A stretch of 40,652 bases of DNA from an uncultured Gemmiger sp. GTDB lineage: Bacteria > Bacillota > Clostridia > Oscillospirales > Ruminococcaceae. The DNA is taken from contig CANRLV010000015.1 of the NCBI GenBank assembly GCA_947631565.1, positions 1 to 40,652 of the forward strand. The letters run 5' to 3'. Each line of letters begins with the position of its first letter. Position 1 is the stretch's first letter. A model generated the notes under the pieces. It was not told the DNA's origin, ran no database searches, and worked only from the letters and a program-made list of their open reading frames with translations. Position numbers and translations under genes: made by a program. Shown piece by piece: positions 16,109-27,153 of this stretch.

Positions 16109-17043
16109 AGCGCAAGGTCCTTTCGTAAGCGGTCGAGGAAATCGGTGAAATACGGCGGCAGCGGCGCCGTGAAGTGCATCGGCTGCCCGCTGGCAGGGTG
16201 GATAAAGCCAAGCTCCCGCGCGTGCAGGCACTGCCCGCCCGGGAGGGCCGGGCGCCGCGGGCCGTAGAGCACATCGCCGGCCAGCGGGTGGCCGAGGTGC
16301 GCCATGTGCACGCGGATCTGGTGGGTGCGGCCGGTGTGCAGCCGGCACTCGATGTAGCTGAACTGCCCCAGCTGCTCGAGCAGCTGCCAGTCGGTGACGG
16401 CCGGCTTGCCGTTCGCGGTCACCGCCATCCTTTTGCGGTCGCGCGTATCACGCCCGATGGGGGCGTCGACGGTGCCGGATTCGGCGGGCATACCGCCGTG
16501 CACGACGGCGCGGTAGACGCGGTGCAGCGTGTGGTCGGCGAGCTGCGCACTCAGCGCCTGGTGGGCGGCGTCGTTCTTGGCCGCCACCAGCAGGCCGGAG
16601 GTGTCCTTGTCGATGCGGTGCACGATGCCGGGGCGCAGCGCCCCGCCCACGCCGGAAAGCTGCCCGGCACAGTGCCACAGCAGCGCGTTGACCAGCGTGC
16701 CGTCGGGGTTGCCGGGGGCCGGGTGCACGACCATGCCGCGCGGCTTGTCGATGACGAGCAGGTGCTCGTCCTCATACACGATGTTCAGGGGGATATCCTG
16801 CGGCTGCGCGTCGATGGGCTGCGGGTCGGGCAGCGTGAGCGTGACACGCTCTCCCGCCGCCAGCCTGTATTTTTTGCCGGCGGGCGCGCCCCCCACGAGC
16901 ACCGCCCCCTGCTCTGCCAGCGCCTGCACGGCGCTGCGGGAGAGCACGGGCGGGTCCGGCAGGGCGGCCAGCGCCGCGCACAGCCAGCGGTCGAGGCGTT
17001 CGCCTGCCGCCGCGGGCGGGACGGTGAGCTCAAACGTCTGCAT
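16105..17043 (-). CDS. rluD: RluD-family 23S rRNA pseudouridine synthase
   Basis: 312-residue enzyme that isomerises uridine in structured RNA, most likely large-subunit rRNA. An N-terminal S4 RNA-binding domain (about residues 13-75) is followed by the catalytic domain with HRIDKDTSG (142-150), whose Asp145 is the nucleophile, and the later [15 protein letters not shown]. The ATG at 17043 has AAAGGATG about 8 nt upstream; an in-frame ATG three codons earlier overlaps that box. It overlaps the lspA end by 14 bp and the HAD start by 4 bp. The lspA-rluD pair is a common Gram-positive arrangement. Confidence 0.93.
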   Translation of the reverse strand: MQTFELTVPPAAAGERLDRWLCAALAALPDPPVLSRSAVQALAEQGAVLVGGAPAGKKYRLAAGERVTLTLPDPQPIDAQPQDIPLNIVYEDEHLLVIDKPRGMVVHPAPGNPDGTLVNALLWHCAGQLSGVGGALRPGIVHRIDKDTSGLLVAAKNDAAHQALSAQLADHTLHRVYRAVVHGGMPAESGTVDAPIGRDTRDRKRMAVTANGKPAVTDWQLLEQLGQFSYIECRLHTGRTHQIRVHMAHLGHPLAGDVLYGPRRPALPGGQCLHARELGFIHPASGQPMHFTAPLPPYFTDFLDRLRKDLAL

Positions 17044-17551
17044 CGGGGGCATCCTTTTCGGGCGCGGCGGGGTCCGGCGAGGCGGTCTTGCCGCGGCGCT
17101 CGGCCGCGGCCTCGAGCACGATGTGCAGCACCAGCAGCCCCACCCCGACGCTGACGCAGATGTCGGCGAAATTGAACACCGCAAAGCGCATGAACAGCAG
17201 GTTGATGTAGTCGACCACCTGCCCGAAGGCCACGCGGTCGATGAGGTTGCCGATGCCGCCGCCCAGCACAAGCACCCAGGCGGCACGCTCCAGCCCCGAC
17301 ATCTTGCCGGCCAGCAGCCAGACGAGCACCGCCACCAGAATGACGCCGGTCACGGCGATGAGCAGCTTTTGCTGCCCGCTCAGCAGCGAGAAGGCCATGC
17401 CGTCGTTGACGGTGTAGCGCAGCTCCACGATGCCGGGCAGCAGCGGCATGACGCCCAGCGGGCGCAGCACGGCCGCGGCCCAGCGCTTGAGCAGCTGGTC
17501 CGCCGCGGCGCACGCCGCCGCCATCAGCAGTGAAAGGATCTGTGTGAGCAT
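17030..17551 (-). CDS. lspA: Lipoprotein signal peptidase (signal peptidase II)
   Basis: 173-residue membrane aspartyl protease that removes the signal peptide from lipid-modified prolipoproteins such as the ABC binding protein in this window. Four hydrophobic segments are visible. Conserved motifs are the N-terminal ADQLLKRW, VNDGMAFS (48-55), GNLIDRV (101-107, catalytic Asp105) and FNFAD (126-130, catalytic Asp130). The cytosolic tail is charged. The ATG at 17551 is preferred over an upstream TTG because GGGGGAG precedes it. A GC-rich hairpin separates it from ileS. Confidence 0.95.
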   Translation of the reverse strand: MLTQILSLLMAAACAAADQLLKRWAAAVLRPLGVMPLLPGIVELRYTVNDGMAFSLLSGQQKLLIAVTGVILVAVLVWLLAGKMSGLERAAWVLVLGGGIGNLIDRVAFGQVVDYINLLFMRFAVFNFADICVSVGVGLLVLHIVLEAAAERRGKTASPDPAAPEKDAPDADV

Positions 17552-17572
17552 GGCTCCCCCGTGTGTGCTTGG

Positions 17573-17623
17573 CAAAACAAGGCGCGGCGCCCGGCCCCGG
17601 TCCCTGTGGCCGGGCCGGGCGCC
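17573..17623 (-). terminator. GC-rich hairpin between ileS and lspA
   Basis: A 12-bp stem GGCGCCCGGCCC / GGGCCGGGCGCC (17586-17623) is followed on the minus strand by GCGCCTTGTTTTG. The T-run is short and 6-7 nt from the stem, so termination is probably partial. Confidence 0.5.
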
Positions 17624-17661
17624 ATGGGCCCCTGTTGCGGGTCAAAAAACGTGTTTGGCGC

Positions 17662-20415
17662 TCACTGCCAGCCCAGCACCTTGCGGCAGCGCGGGCAGAG
17701 GCCGTCGGCGTCGGTGGCGGGGTCGAACTTCCAGCAGCGCAGGCACTTTTGGCCGGCGGCGCGCACCACGCGCACGGCCAGCGCATCGCCGGGCGCCAGC
17801 GTGACCCGCGAGACGATGAACAGGTCGGCCAGGTCGGCGGGGTCCATCGCGCCCAGCAGCGCGCGGTCCGCCGCGTCGGCCGTCAGCGTGACGGCCGCCT
17901 CCAGCGAGGAACCGATGGTCTTGTCGGCGCGGGCGGTCTCGAGCGCCTTCTTGACCTCATCGCGCACGGCCATGATGCGGGCCCATTTTTCGGTAAAGGC
18001 CGCGTCGGCATCGGGCTGCGGGTCGGGCATACGCTCAAACACGACATAGTCCTGCATACCGGGCAGCTTGGGGATATAGCTCCAGATCTCCTGCGCGGTG
18101 AAGCAGAGGATGGGCGCCAGCAGCCTGGTGAAATCGACAAGGATGCGGTAGAGCGCCGTCTGCGCGCAGCGGCGGGCCGCGTCGTCGGCGCAGTAGAGGC
18201 GGTCCTTGATGACGTCCATATAGAAGTTGGACATATCGATGACACAGAAGTTGTACAGCGCGTGGTAGGCGCGGGAGAAGTCGTAGCCGTCATACGCCTC
18301 GCGCAGGGTCGCTGTCAGGCGGTTGGCCGCCGCCAGCGCCCAGCGGTCAATCTCATAGAGCTTCTCCGCCGGCACCATGTCTTTGGCGGGGTCAAAGTCG
18401 CTGAGGTTGCCCAGCATGAAGCGCGCGGTGTTGCGCATCTTGCGGTATGCCTCGGACAGCTGCCGGAAGATCTCCTTGCCGGCACGCACGTCCACCGTGT
18501 AATCGCTCGAGGCGACCCACAGGCGGATGATGTCGGCGCCGTAGTCGCGGATGATCTCGGCCGGCTCGATGCCGTTGCCGGCCGATTTGTGCATCTGCTT
18601 GCCCTCGGCGTCCACGACCCAGCCGTGGCAGAGCACGCCGCGGTAGGGCGCGCGCCCCTGCGTGGCGACGCAGGTCAACAGGCTGGACTGGAACCAGCCG
18701 CGGAACTGGTCGGCGCCCTCCATGTAGAGGTCGACGGGCCAGTCCAGCTCCGGGCGCTCCCGGCAGACGGCGCTCCAGGTGGAGCCGGAGTCGAACCAGA
18801 CGTCCATGATGTCGGGGTCCTTGTCCCAGTCGGCGGCGCCGCATTCGCAGACCTCGCCCTTGGGCAGGATCTCATTGGCGTCGTACTTGTACCAGGCGTC
18901 GGAGCCCTCCCTGCGGAAGAGGTCGCTCACCACCTTGATGGAGGTATCGGTGATATGATATTTTCCGCACGCTTTGCAGTAGAACGCCGGGATGGGCACG
19001 CCCCACACGCGCTGGCGGCTGATGCACCAGTCGCTGCGGTCGCGCACCATGCCGGCCATGCGGTCATGGCCCCACGCGGGCTGCCACTTGACCTCGTCGA
19101 TGGCCTTGTAGACGTCCTCTTTAAAGGCGTCGATGGAGCAGAACCACTGCTCGGTGGCGCGGAAGATGACCGGGTGGTGGCAGCGCCAGCAGTGCGGGTA
19201 CTGGTGCTTGATGTGCGCAACACCCATCAGGTGGCCGCTTTGGCGGATGCCGTCCAGGATAACGGCGTTGGCGTCCCAGACCTTGAGGCCCCGGATGTTT
19301 TCGCCCGCCTCGGCGGTCATGCGGCCGGCGTCGTCGACGGGGGTGATGACCGGCAGCTGCGGGTAGTGCTTGGCGCAGACCTCAAAGTCCTCGACGCCGT
19401 GGCCGGGGGCGGTGTGCACGCAGCCGGTGCCGCCCTCGAGCGTGACGTGGTCGCCGACGATGACAAGGCCGGTGCGGTCGAGGAAGGGGTGCTGATACTC
19501 CAACCCCTCCAGCTCGAGCCCCGTGGCGGTGCCGGGCAGGACCTCGTAATCGGTGATGCCGCAGGCCTGCATCGTGCTCTCGACGAGCGCGGCGGCCATG
19601 ATGTGATATTCATTGCCGATCCTGACGAAAGCATACTCCATCGCCGGCCCCAGGCAGGTGGCGACGTTGGCCGGCAGCGTCCAGGTGGTGGTCGTCCAGA
19701 TCACGACCCAGGCGTTTTCCAACGGCACGCCGTGCTTTGCCAGCACGCCGTGGGGGTCCCCCGTGAGCTTGAAGCGCACATAGATGGAGTCGCACTCGTC
19801 CTCGGCGTACTCGATCTCGGCCTCGGCCAGGGCGGTACGGTCCTCCGGGCACCAGTACACAGCCTTGAGGCCCTTGTAGATGTAGCCCTTCTTCGCCATC
19901 TCGCCGAAGATCTCGACCTGGCGGGCCTCGAACTCCGGCTTGAGGGTGAGGTAGGGGTCCTCAAAATCGCCCTGCACGCCGAGGCGCTTGAACTGGTCGT
20001 TCATCACGCCGATGTGCTCGGTGGCGAACTCGCGGCAGATGCGGCGCAGCTCCAATTTGGACACGCCGGCTTTCTTGTCGCCCAGGGACCCCAGCGCCTT
20101 GAGCTCGATGGGCAGGCCGTGGGTATCGTACCCCGGCACATAGGGGGCGCGGAAGCCCGCCATCGACTTGTAGCGGATGATGATGTCCTTGATGATCTTG
20201 TTGAGCGCGGTGCCCATGTGGATGCTGCCGTTGGCGTAGGGCGGGCCGTCGTGCAAAATGAACGGCGGGTCATCCCGGTGGGCGGCGAGCATACGCGCAT
20301 AGACGTGGTTTTTCTCCCAATCGGCGAGCATTGCCGGCTCCTTTTTTGGCAGGCCGGCGCGCATCTCGAAGGGGGTGTTCATCTTGTGGATGGTATCGTT
20401 GTAATTCTGCGGCAA
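17662..20415 (-). CDS. ileS: Isoleucyl-tRNA synthetase
   Basis: 917-residue class I synthetase charging tRNA-Ile. The adenylate-binding HIGH motif is HMGT (66-69) in PPYANGSIHMGT. The KMSKS loop is the variant KQMHKS near residue 607. The C-terminus has a four-cysteine zinc motif (CLRCW...CPRC). The CP1 editing domain is full length. The start is most likely the TTG at 20415: AAAGGGAG lies 9 nt upstream and it yields the expected N-terminus PQNYNDT...MRAGLPKKEP. No T-box leader is present in the 112-bp gap to divIVA. It follows divIVA as in many Firmicutes. Confidence 0.95.
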   Translation of the reverse strand: MPQNYNDTIHKMNTPFEMRAGLPKKEPAMLADWEKNHVYARMLAAHRDDPPFILHDGPPYANGSIHMGTALNKIIKDIIIRYKSMAGFRAPYVPGYDTHGLPIELKALGSLGDKKAGVSKLELRRICREFATEHIGVMNDQFKRLGVQGDFEDPYLTLKPEFEARQVEIFGEMAKKGYIYKGLKAVYWCPEDRTALAEAEIEYAEDECDSIYVRFKLTGDPHGVLAKHGVPLENAWVVIWTTTTWTLPANVATCLGPAMEYAFVRIGNEYHIMAAALVESTMQACGITDYEVLPGTATGLELEGLEYQHPFLDRTGLVIVGDHVTLEGGTGCVHTAPGHGVEDFEVCAKHYPQLPVITPVDDAGRMTAEAGENIRGLKVWDANAVILDGIRQSGHLMGVAHIKHQYPHCWRCHHPVIFRATEQWFCSIDAFKEDVYKAIDEVKWQPAWGHDRMAGMVRDRSDWCISRQRVWGVPIPAFYCKACGKYHITDTSIKVVSDLFRREGSDAWYKYDANEILPKGEVCECGAADWDKDPDIMDVWFDSGSTWSAVCRERPELDWPVDLYMEGADQFRGWFQSSLLTCVATQGRAPYRGVLCHGWVVDAEGKQMHKSAGNGIEPAEIIRDYGADIIRLWVASSDYTVDVRAGKEIFRQLSEAYRKMRNTARFMLGNLSDFDPAKDMVPAEKLYEIDRWALAAANRLTATLREAYDGYDFSRAYHALYNFCVIDMSNFYMDVIKDRLYCADDAARRCAQTALYRILVDFTRLLAPILCFTAQEIWSYIPKLPGMQDYVVFERMPDPQPDADAAFTEKWARIMAVRDEVKKALETARADKTIGSSLEAAVTLTADAADRALLGAMDPADLADLFIVSRVTLAPGDALAVRVVRAAGQKCLRCWKFDPATDADGLCPRCRKVLGWQ

Positions 20416-20455
20416 GGCGGGCAACTCCCTTTGCGGTTTGGTTTTGGTGTGAACG

Positions 20456-20479
20456 GAAAACGGGCGCACGAGGCGCCCG
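20456..20479 (-). terminator. Terminator between divIVA and ileS
   Basis: Minus-strand stem CGGGCGC-CTCGT-GCGCCCG is followed by TTTTCC. It lies downstream of the divIVA stop and within the ileS leader. Confidence 0.65.
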
Positions 20480-20527
20480 GTGGGGCAGGCCCCCCGCTGC
20501 GTTTTGGTAAAACGCTACAGGGCAGGC

Positions 20528-21349
20528 TCAGCTGTCAAAATCGACGCCGGCAAAGCCGCCAAGGCCGTCTTTGCCCTCGTCCTGCGGCAGGTCATAGAGC
20601 CCGGCGCCCGGCACATAGCGGGTCTCGCCGGCAGGGCCGGCGGTGGGGGCGGGCTCGGCCGCCGGGGCGGCTTCCGGCTCGGCCGGAGTCTCCAGCCCGA
20701 ACTCGACGGTGTCCACCGTCTCTCCCTCGGGCGCGGGGCCGGCCCGGTAGTAGGTGGAGCCGGCCTGCGCGTCAAACTGCTGCTGCTCGTACTCCTCGGG
20801 GGCGGCGGGCTCCGCCGGCGCCTCGGTCACCTCGGCCGGCTCCGGCAGGATCTCGGCCTCGGGCAGGGGCTCCGGCTCGGGGGCGGGCTCCTGCGCAGGC
20901 TCCTCAAAGCTGGGCAGCCGGGAGATGAGCTCGATGTGCTCCTTGTACATCTTCTGCAGCATCTTTTTAAAGTTGTCGGCCTCGCGGTGCAGGGTCACGA
21001 CCTCCTGCTGGCACAGGGCCACCTCGTCGCGGGCGCGCTGCTCGCGGTCCTCGGCGCGCAGGTTGGCCTCCCGCAAGATCTCGGCGGCCTTCTGCTTGGC
21101 CTCCTTGATGACATTCTCGCCCAGGCGCTGGGCGTTGAGCATGGTGGTGCTCAGCGTGTTCTCGTCGGCGCGGTACTGGTCGATGCGCTGCGCCAGCACC
21201 ATGACCTTTTTCTGCATGTCGTCATGCTCGGCGGCAAGCGCGTCCATGGCATCGGCCACCTGCTTGAGATAGTCGTCCACATCCTCGCAGCGGTAGCCGC
21301 GCACGGTGCGGTCAAAGGTAACGCGGCGCACATCCTCTGAAGAGATCAT
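20528..21349 (-). CDS. divIVA: DivIVA-domain cell-division/polarity protein
   Basis: 273-residue coiled-coil protein. The N-terminal membrane-binding DivIVA motif is visible in residues 1-35 (ISSEDVRRVTFDRTVRGY, then DVDDYL), followed by a long coiled coil (about 36-140) rich in Gln, Glu, Lys and Arg. The C-terminal half (about 145-273) is a disordered Pro/Glu/Ala-rich tail, longer than in Bacillus DivIVA. It senses negative membrane curvature at septa and poles. AGGAGG lies 6 nt before the ATG. It belongs to the sepF-ylmH-divIVA-ileS cluster. Confidence 0.93.
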   Translation of the reverse strand: MISSEDVRRVTFDRTVRGYRCEDVDDYLKQVADAMDALAAEHDDMQKKVMVLAQRIDQYRADENTLSTTMLNAQRLGENVIKEAKQKAAEILREANLRAEDREQRARDEVALCQQEVVTLHREADNFKKMLQKMYKEHIELISRLPSFEEPAQEPAPEPEPLPEAEILPEPAEVTEAPAEPAAPEEYEQQQFDAQAGSTYYRAGPAPEGETVDTVEFGLETPAEPEAAPAAEPAPTAGPAGETRYVPGAGLYDLPQDEGKDGLGGFAGVDFDS

Positions 21350-21397
21350 CCGTATTCCTCCTGTTTTCGGGCGGAGCCCATGTTTTTGGTCGCGGGA

Positions 21398-22210
21398 TCA
21401 GTATTGATAGTAGGTGATAAAAATACGGTCCTTTTTGCTTTTGCCGCCGATGGCCTGCAGGCGGTAGCGCCCAAGGCCCTGCACGGTAAAGATATCCTGC
21501 GCGAACACCCGTTCGTGGGCGCTTTGCAGCGGCAGATGGTTGACGCTCACCCGCCCGGCGGCGATGAACTGCGCGGCCTGCGCGCGCGGCGCGTGCAGCA
21601 TGGCGCCGAGCACGACGTCGGCCCGCAGGGCGGGCACGGTGGCCTCGTGCAGGGGGCGCTCGGGCGCGGCCAGCGCGGCGGCGGGCAGGGCGTCACAGAC
21701 TTCGGCGCGCAGCGGGCAATGCCCGGCGGCGGTGAGCTCGGCGGCGATGAACCCCGCCTTGTCGGCCGCGGCCAGCAGCCAGCCCTGTGCCTCACCTGGG
21801 GGCAGCAGCACGTCGCCGACGGCGGCGCGTTCGAGACCCAAGGCGAGGACGGCGCCCAGCACGTCGCGGTGACCGGGAGCCGGCGCGGCGGCGGACCAGG
21901 TCAGGTGCAGGGCGGTCACCGGCTCCTCTGTCCAGGTACCGGGCGGCTCCAGGCAGAGCACCCTGCGCTCGGCATCCGCATAGCCGCCCCAAAAGCGGGC
22001 AAAGGTGCAGCCGGCGCGGTTGACGGCGGCCTGCGCGAGGTCCTGCTCGCGGTCCGAGAGGAAGCCCGTGTGGCGCGGGATGCCGCGGGCGGCGCTCAAA
22101 GTACACAGCTCGGTGACGCGGCGCATGAGCAGCTGCTCCGCCGCACTGCGCGGCGGCACGAAGCCGCGGCGGGCACAAGGGTCAAAGTCAGGCTCAGAAG
22201 AAGACGCCAT
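21398..22210 (-). CDS. ylmH: YlmH-family S4-domain RNA-binding protein
   Basis: 270-residue homologue of YlmH, which carries an N-terminal YlmH RNA-binding fold and a C-terminal S4 domain (about residues 190-260, with AAQFIAAGRVSVNH). In Bacillus YlmH has been linked to ribosome rescue and the gene always sits in the division cluster. The first methionine overlaps the sepF end by 17 bp, with TGGAG just upstream, so translation is coupled to sepF. Divergence is highest in the middle third. Confidence 0.88.
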   Translation of the reverse strand: MASSSEPDFDPCARRGFVPPRSAAEQLLMRRVTELCTLSAARGIPRHTGFLSDREQDLAQAAVNRAGCTFARFWGGYADAERRVLCLEPPGTWTEEPVTALHLTWSAAAPAPGHRDVLGAVLALGLERAAVGDVLLPPGEAQGWLLAAADKAGFIAAELTAAGHCPLRAEVCDALPAAALAAPERPLHEATVPALRADVVLGAMLHAPRAQAAQFIAAGRVSVNHLPLQSAHERVFAQDIFTVQGLGRYRLQAIGGKSKKDRIFITYYQY

Positions 22211-22643
22211 TGTTCTCCAGCTCGTCGATCAAGTCACCCATGATGTCGACGTTGTACGGGGTGATGATGAAGGTGCTGGTGGCCACGCGCTTGATCTGGC
22301 CGTTGTTGGCATACGCCACGCCGGACAGGAAATCGATCAGGCGGCGGCAGACCTCCTTGTTGGCGGCCTCGAGGTTGAGGACCACGGTGCGCTTGGCGTT
22401 GAGCTGGTCGGCGATGGAGGAGGCATCCTCGAAGCGCTCCGGCTTGACCAGCACCACCTGCAGCTGCGTGGTCGCGTTGATGTTGACGACCTTGTTGCCG
22501 TGCTGGCGGGGCATCTCGGCGGGAGCATAGCTCTCGGCCGGGGCAGCCTGACCGGAGAAGATCTCGTCCTCGGTATTCTCAAGGTAGGCGTCCCCTTCGC
22601 CATCCTGGTTGATGCCCAGCGCGTTTTTGAGGTTTTCAAACAT
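22194..22643 (-). CDS. sepF: Cell division protein SepF
   Basis: 149-residue SepF, which anchors FtsZ to the membrane and organises the ring. The N-terminal amphipathic helix MFENLKNALGI is present, then an acidic linker, then the SepF core (about residues 55-140) with VVLVKPERFEDA and KRTVVLNLE. The segment near NNGVFF ends the protein. It is preceded by a near-consensus promoter at 22753-22781 and an AAGGAGATAAGG ribosome-binding region. It starts a train of sepF, ylmH, divIVA; the usual neighbours ylmE and ylmG are missing. Confidence 0.95.
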   Translation of the reverse strand: MFENLKNALGINQDGEGDAYLENTEDEIFSGQAAPAESYAPAEMPRQHGNKVVNINATTQLQVVLVKPERFEDASSIADQLNAKRTVVLNLEAANKEVCRRLIDFLSGVAYANNGQIKRVATSTFIITPYNVDIMGDLIDELENNGVFF

Positions 22644-22752
22644 AGTGTTCCTTATCTCCTTACCTTATAAAACAGGCGTTGCGGTCGTATCGCGGCGGCA
22701 ATACCGCATCATCTTGGGGCCGGGGTATGCCCTGCCACGATATACACTAATT

Positions 22753-22781
22753 ATTATCGTCTATTTTTTGTCAGTTGTCAA
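22753..22781 (-). promoter_or_regulatory. Strong sigma-A promoter of sepF
   Basis: Minus-strand TTGACA (22776-22781) is a perfect -35, and GATAAT (22753-22758) is a near-perfect -10, with a 17-nt spacer. The leader is about 105 nt. This is one of the strongest promoter matches in the window and lies in the 162-bp gap between the HlyD-like gene and sepF. Confidence 0.88.
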
Positions 22782-22805
22782 TATGAAAATGCAAGAAAAC
22801 GGGCG

Positions 22806-24038
22806 CTATAATAGCTTTTTGTCCTGCAGGTTGCTGCCCTCGACGATGACCTCGTCATACAGGCGCACCTCATTGTCGGTGCCAAGGGCGCCGCCGGGCG
22901 GCACCAGGATGTAGTTTTCGTCCTCGTACAGCGTCTCGATGCGGCGGAAGCGCTGGATGCCGCCGTAGTCCACATACACCCCGCGCTCGCCGTCGACGAT
23001 GTGCAGCGCCTGCCGGTCGACGCGGATGCCCTCGTAGGTGTGCAGGTCGATGCGGGCGTTCTCCTGCCCCAGGCGCAGCACCTCGGCGTTGATGCTCTCG
23101 CATTGCAATACCAGCTTGGCGGTGCCGTCCTCGTCGGCGGTCAGCGAGAGCACGGCGGCATCCAGCGGCGTGTCCTGCTTGCCGGGCACGCTGAGCTGCA
23201 CACTGCGCAGGCCTGTGAGCTGCTCGGCCTGCTGCGGCGTGCAGACGGTGTAGAACCACCAGGTAAAGCCGCCCACGATCTGCCCGGCCGTCTTTTCCTG
23301 CGATTTGGGCACGCCGGCCTCAAGCCACTCGGCCAGCTCGGCGGCGGACATCGCGTCCAGCGCCGTGCGGTCCACATCGAGCCCCGCGGCCGAGGTGGCG
23401 GAAACAAAATAACCGTTGGTCCCGGCCGTGACGGTCTCGAGCCCCGACAGGCGGTCCAGGATGCCCTCCCGCTCCGCCTCCAGCGCGGCGACGGCGTCCT
23501 CAAAGCCGCCGGACTGGCCGGTGCGCACCTGCAGGCGGTTCTGGGCCAGCAAAAACTCGTCGCCGGCATCGGCGGCGCCGGCGTAGCTGCCGCTGTCCAG
23601 CACGTCCAGCAGGTCATAGAGCGCCTGGCGGGACTGGGTGCCGAGCTGGGCGATGTCGCTGCCGGAGGCCGAGCCGGATCGGGTGAGCAGGTCGATGGTG
23701 CGCTCGCAGCGGTCGAGGCGCTCGCGCAGCAGGCCCTGCTCGCGGTCGGTGTAGACCTCGGCCAGGGTGCTGCCGGCGGTCACGCGCTCGCCGTCCGCCA
23801 CCAGGTACCCGGCGTCCAGCCCGGCGGCGGGCACCGGCGTGCTGTCGAAGACGGCCACGCCGTTCAAGGTGATGCTCTCGGCCATCGTGTAGGCGATGGC
23901 CGTCTCGATGCGGTAGGTGTGGTGCAGGGCCAGGAACACCTGCATGCCGACATAGACGATGGGCACCGCGAACAGCAGCGTGACCATGGCCAGGACGGCC
24001 CGGCGCAGCCAGGGCGTTTTTTGCGCGTTGTCATGCAT
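22806..24038 (-). CDS. HlyD-like membrane-fusion/efflux adaptor protein
   Basis: 410-residue protein with one N-terminal transmembrane helix (about residues 14-36) after a short basic tail. A first half contains a biotinyl-lipoyl-like segment (LDAGYLVADGERVTAGSTLAEVY, about 73-95), then a helical region (100-190) and a second beta-rich part. This matches HlyD-type adaptor proteins that occur beside sepF in clostridia. It could act with an unlinked exporter or at the cell envelope during division; no partner transporter is adjacent. The ATG at 24038 has AAAGGAGG 8 nt upstream. The stop is followed directly by the sepF promoter. Confidence 0.7.
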   Translation of the reverse strand: MHDNAQKTPWLRRAVLAMVTLLFAVPIVYVGMQVFLALHHTYRIETAIAYTMAESITLNGVAVFDSTPVPAAGLDAGYLVADGERVTAGSTLAEVYTDREQGLLRERLDRCERTIDLLTRSGSASGSDIAQLGTQSRQALYDLLDVLDSGSYAGAADAGDEFLLAQNRLQVRTGQSGGFEDAVAALEAEREGILDRLSGLETVTAGTNGYFVSATSAAGLDVDRTALDAMSAAELAEWLEAGVPKSQEKTAGQIVGGFTWWFYTVCTPQQAEQLTGLRSVQLSVPGKQDTPLDAAVLSLTADEDGTAKLVLQCESINAEVLRLGQENARIDLHTYEGIRVDRQALHIVDGERGVYVDYGGIQRFRRIETLYEDENYILVPPGGALGTDNEVRLYDEVIVEGSNLQDKKLL

Positions 24039-24068
24039 GCGCGGGGCCTCCTTTCCGGCCGGAGCCGT

Positions 24069-25017
24069 TTAGTGCAAAAACCGTTCGACGAGTGCCGCGG
24101 CCTTTGTTTCCACGTCCTCGGCGTCGATATAAAGCCAGACCGGGTCGCCGTGGTGATGGAACCACGTCAGCTGCCGCTTGGCGTAGCGGCGGGTGGCGCG
24201 CTTGAGGGCGGCGGTGCATTCCCCCACCGTGGCCGTGCCGGCAAAATACGGGAAAAACTCTTTATAGCCGATGGCCTGCGCCGCCGTTTTATAAGCATCG
24301 CGGTACCGCCAGACGCGCTCGGCCTCGGCCAGCAGGCCGTTTTGCAGCATCGCGTCGACGCGGGCGTCGAGCCGGGCGTAGAGGTTCGCGCGGTCGCGGC
24401 AGGTCAGGCACAGGCAGAGGCTGCGCCAAGGCGCCTGCGCCGGGCGGGCTGCCGCCTGCTGCGCGGCCATGGTCCGGCCGGTCGTGTGGTAGACCTCCAG
24501 CGCGCGGATGATGCGCCCGGTCTGGTGCGGGTGCAGCGCGGCGGCGGTGGCCGGGTCGACGGCGTTGAGCTCGGCCCAAAGGGCCTGTCCCCCGCCCTCC
24601 CCGGCGGCCTGCCGCTGCCAGGCGGCACGGCGTTCGGGGTCCGGCCTTTGCGGCGTGAAAGCGATGCCCTCGAGCAGGCTGGTCACATAGAGTCCCGTGC
24701 CGCCGGCCACAATGGGCAGCCGCCCGCGGGCGGTGATGTCGGCGATGCAGGCGCCGGCTTCGGCCACAAAATCGGCCACGCTGAAGGGCTCGGCCGGCGT
24801 GCGGATGTCCAAAAGATGGTGCGGCACGCCCTGCCGCTCGGCCGGCGTCGCCTTGGCGGTGCCGACGTCGAGCCCCTTGTACACCTGCATCGAGTCGGCG
24901 CTGATGACCTCGCCGCCAAAGCGCCGGGCCAGCGCCGCGGCCAGCGCCGTCTTGCCGGTGCCGGTCGGCCCGCACACCGCCACCACGCGGGGGCGGGCGT
25001 CGGTGGTCTCGAGTTGT

Positions 25018-25034
<17 letters not shown>
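24069..25034 (-). CDS. miaA: tRNA dimethylallyltransferase
   Basis: 321-residue enzyme that adds the dimethylallyl group to A37 of tRNAs reading UNN codons (i6A37); MiaB, encoded upstream in the same train, then methylthiolates it. P-loop GPTGTGKT is at 22-29, followed by the DSMQVYKGLDVGTAK region and GGTGLY. There is no ATG before the P-loop; the TTG at 25034 has GGAG 7 nt upstream (a TTG at 25025 is the alternative). It overlaps the 3' end of mutL by about 17 bp. hfq, often next to miaA, is absent. Confidence 0.93.
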
Positions 25035-27072
<2,038 letters not shown>

Positions 27073-27153
27073 CTCGTCTGCCCCCTTTTGCGGGCGGCCG
27101 CATGGGGCCGTCCCTACGATATGTCGGTGGCCGCGCCGGGCCGCCCCTGCATC

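Noticed and set aside
20416-20527. Possible T-box leader for ileS
   Set aside because: The gap is only 112 bp, contains a plain terminator, and no T-box sequence or specifier stem was found.
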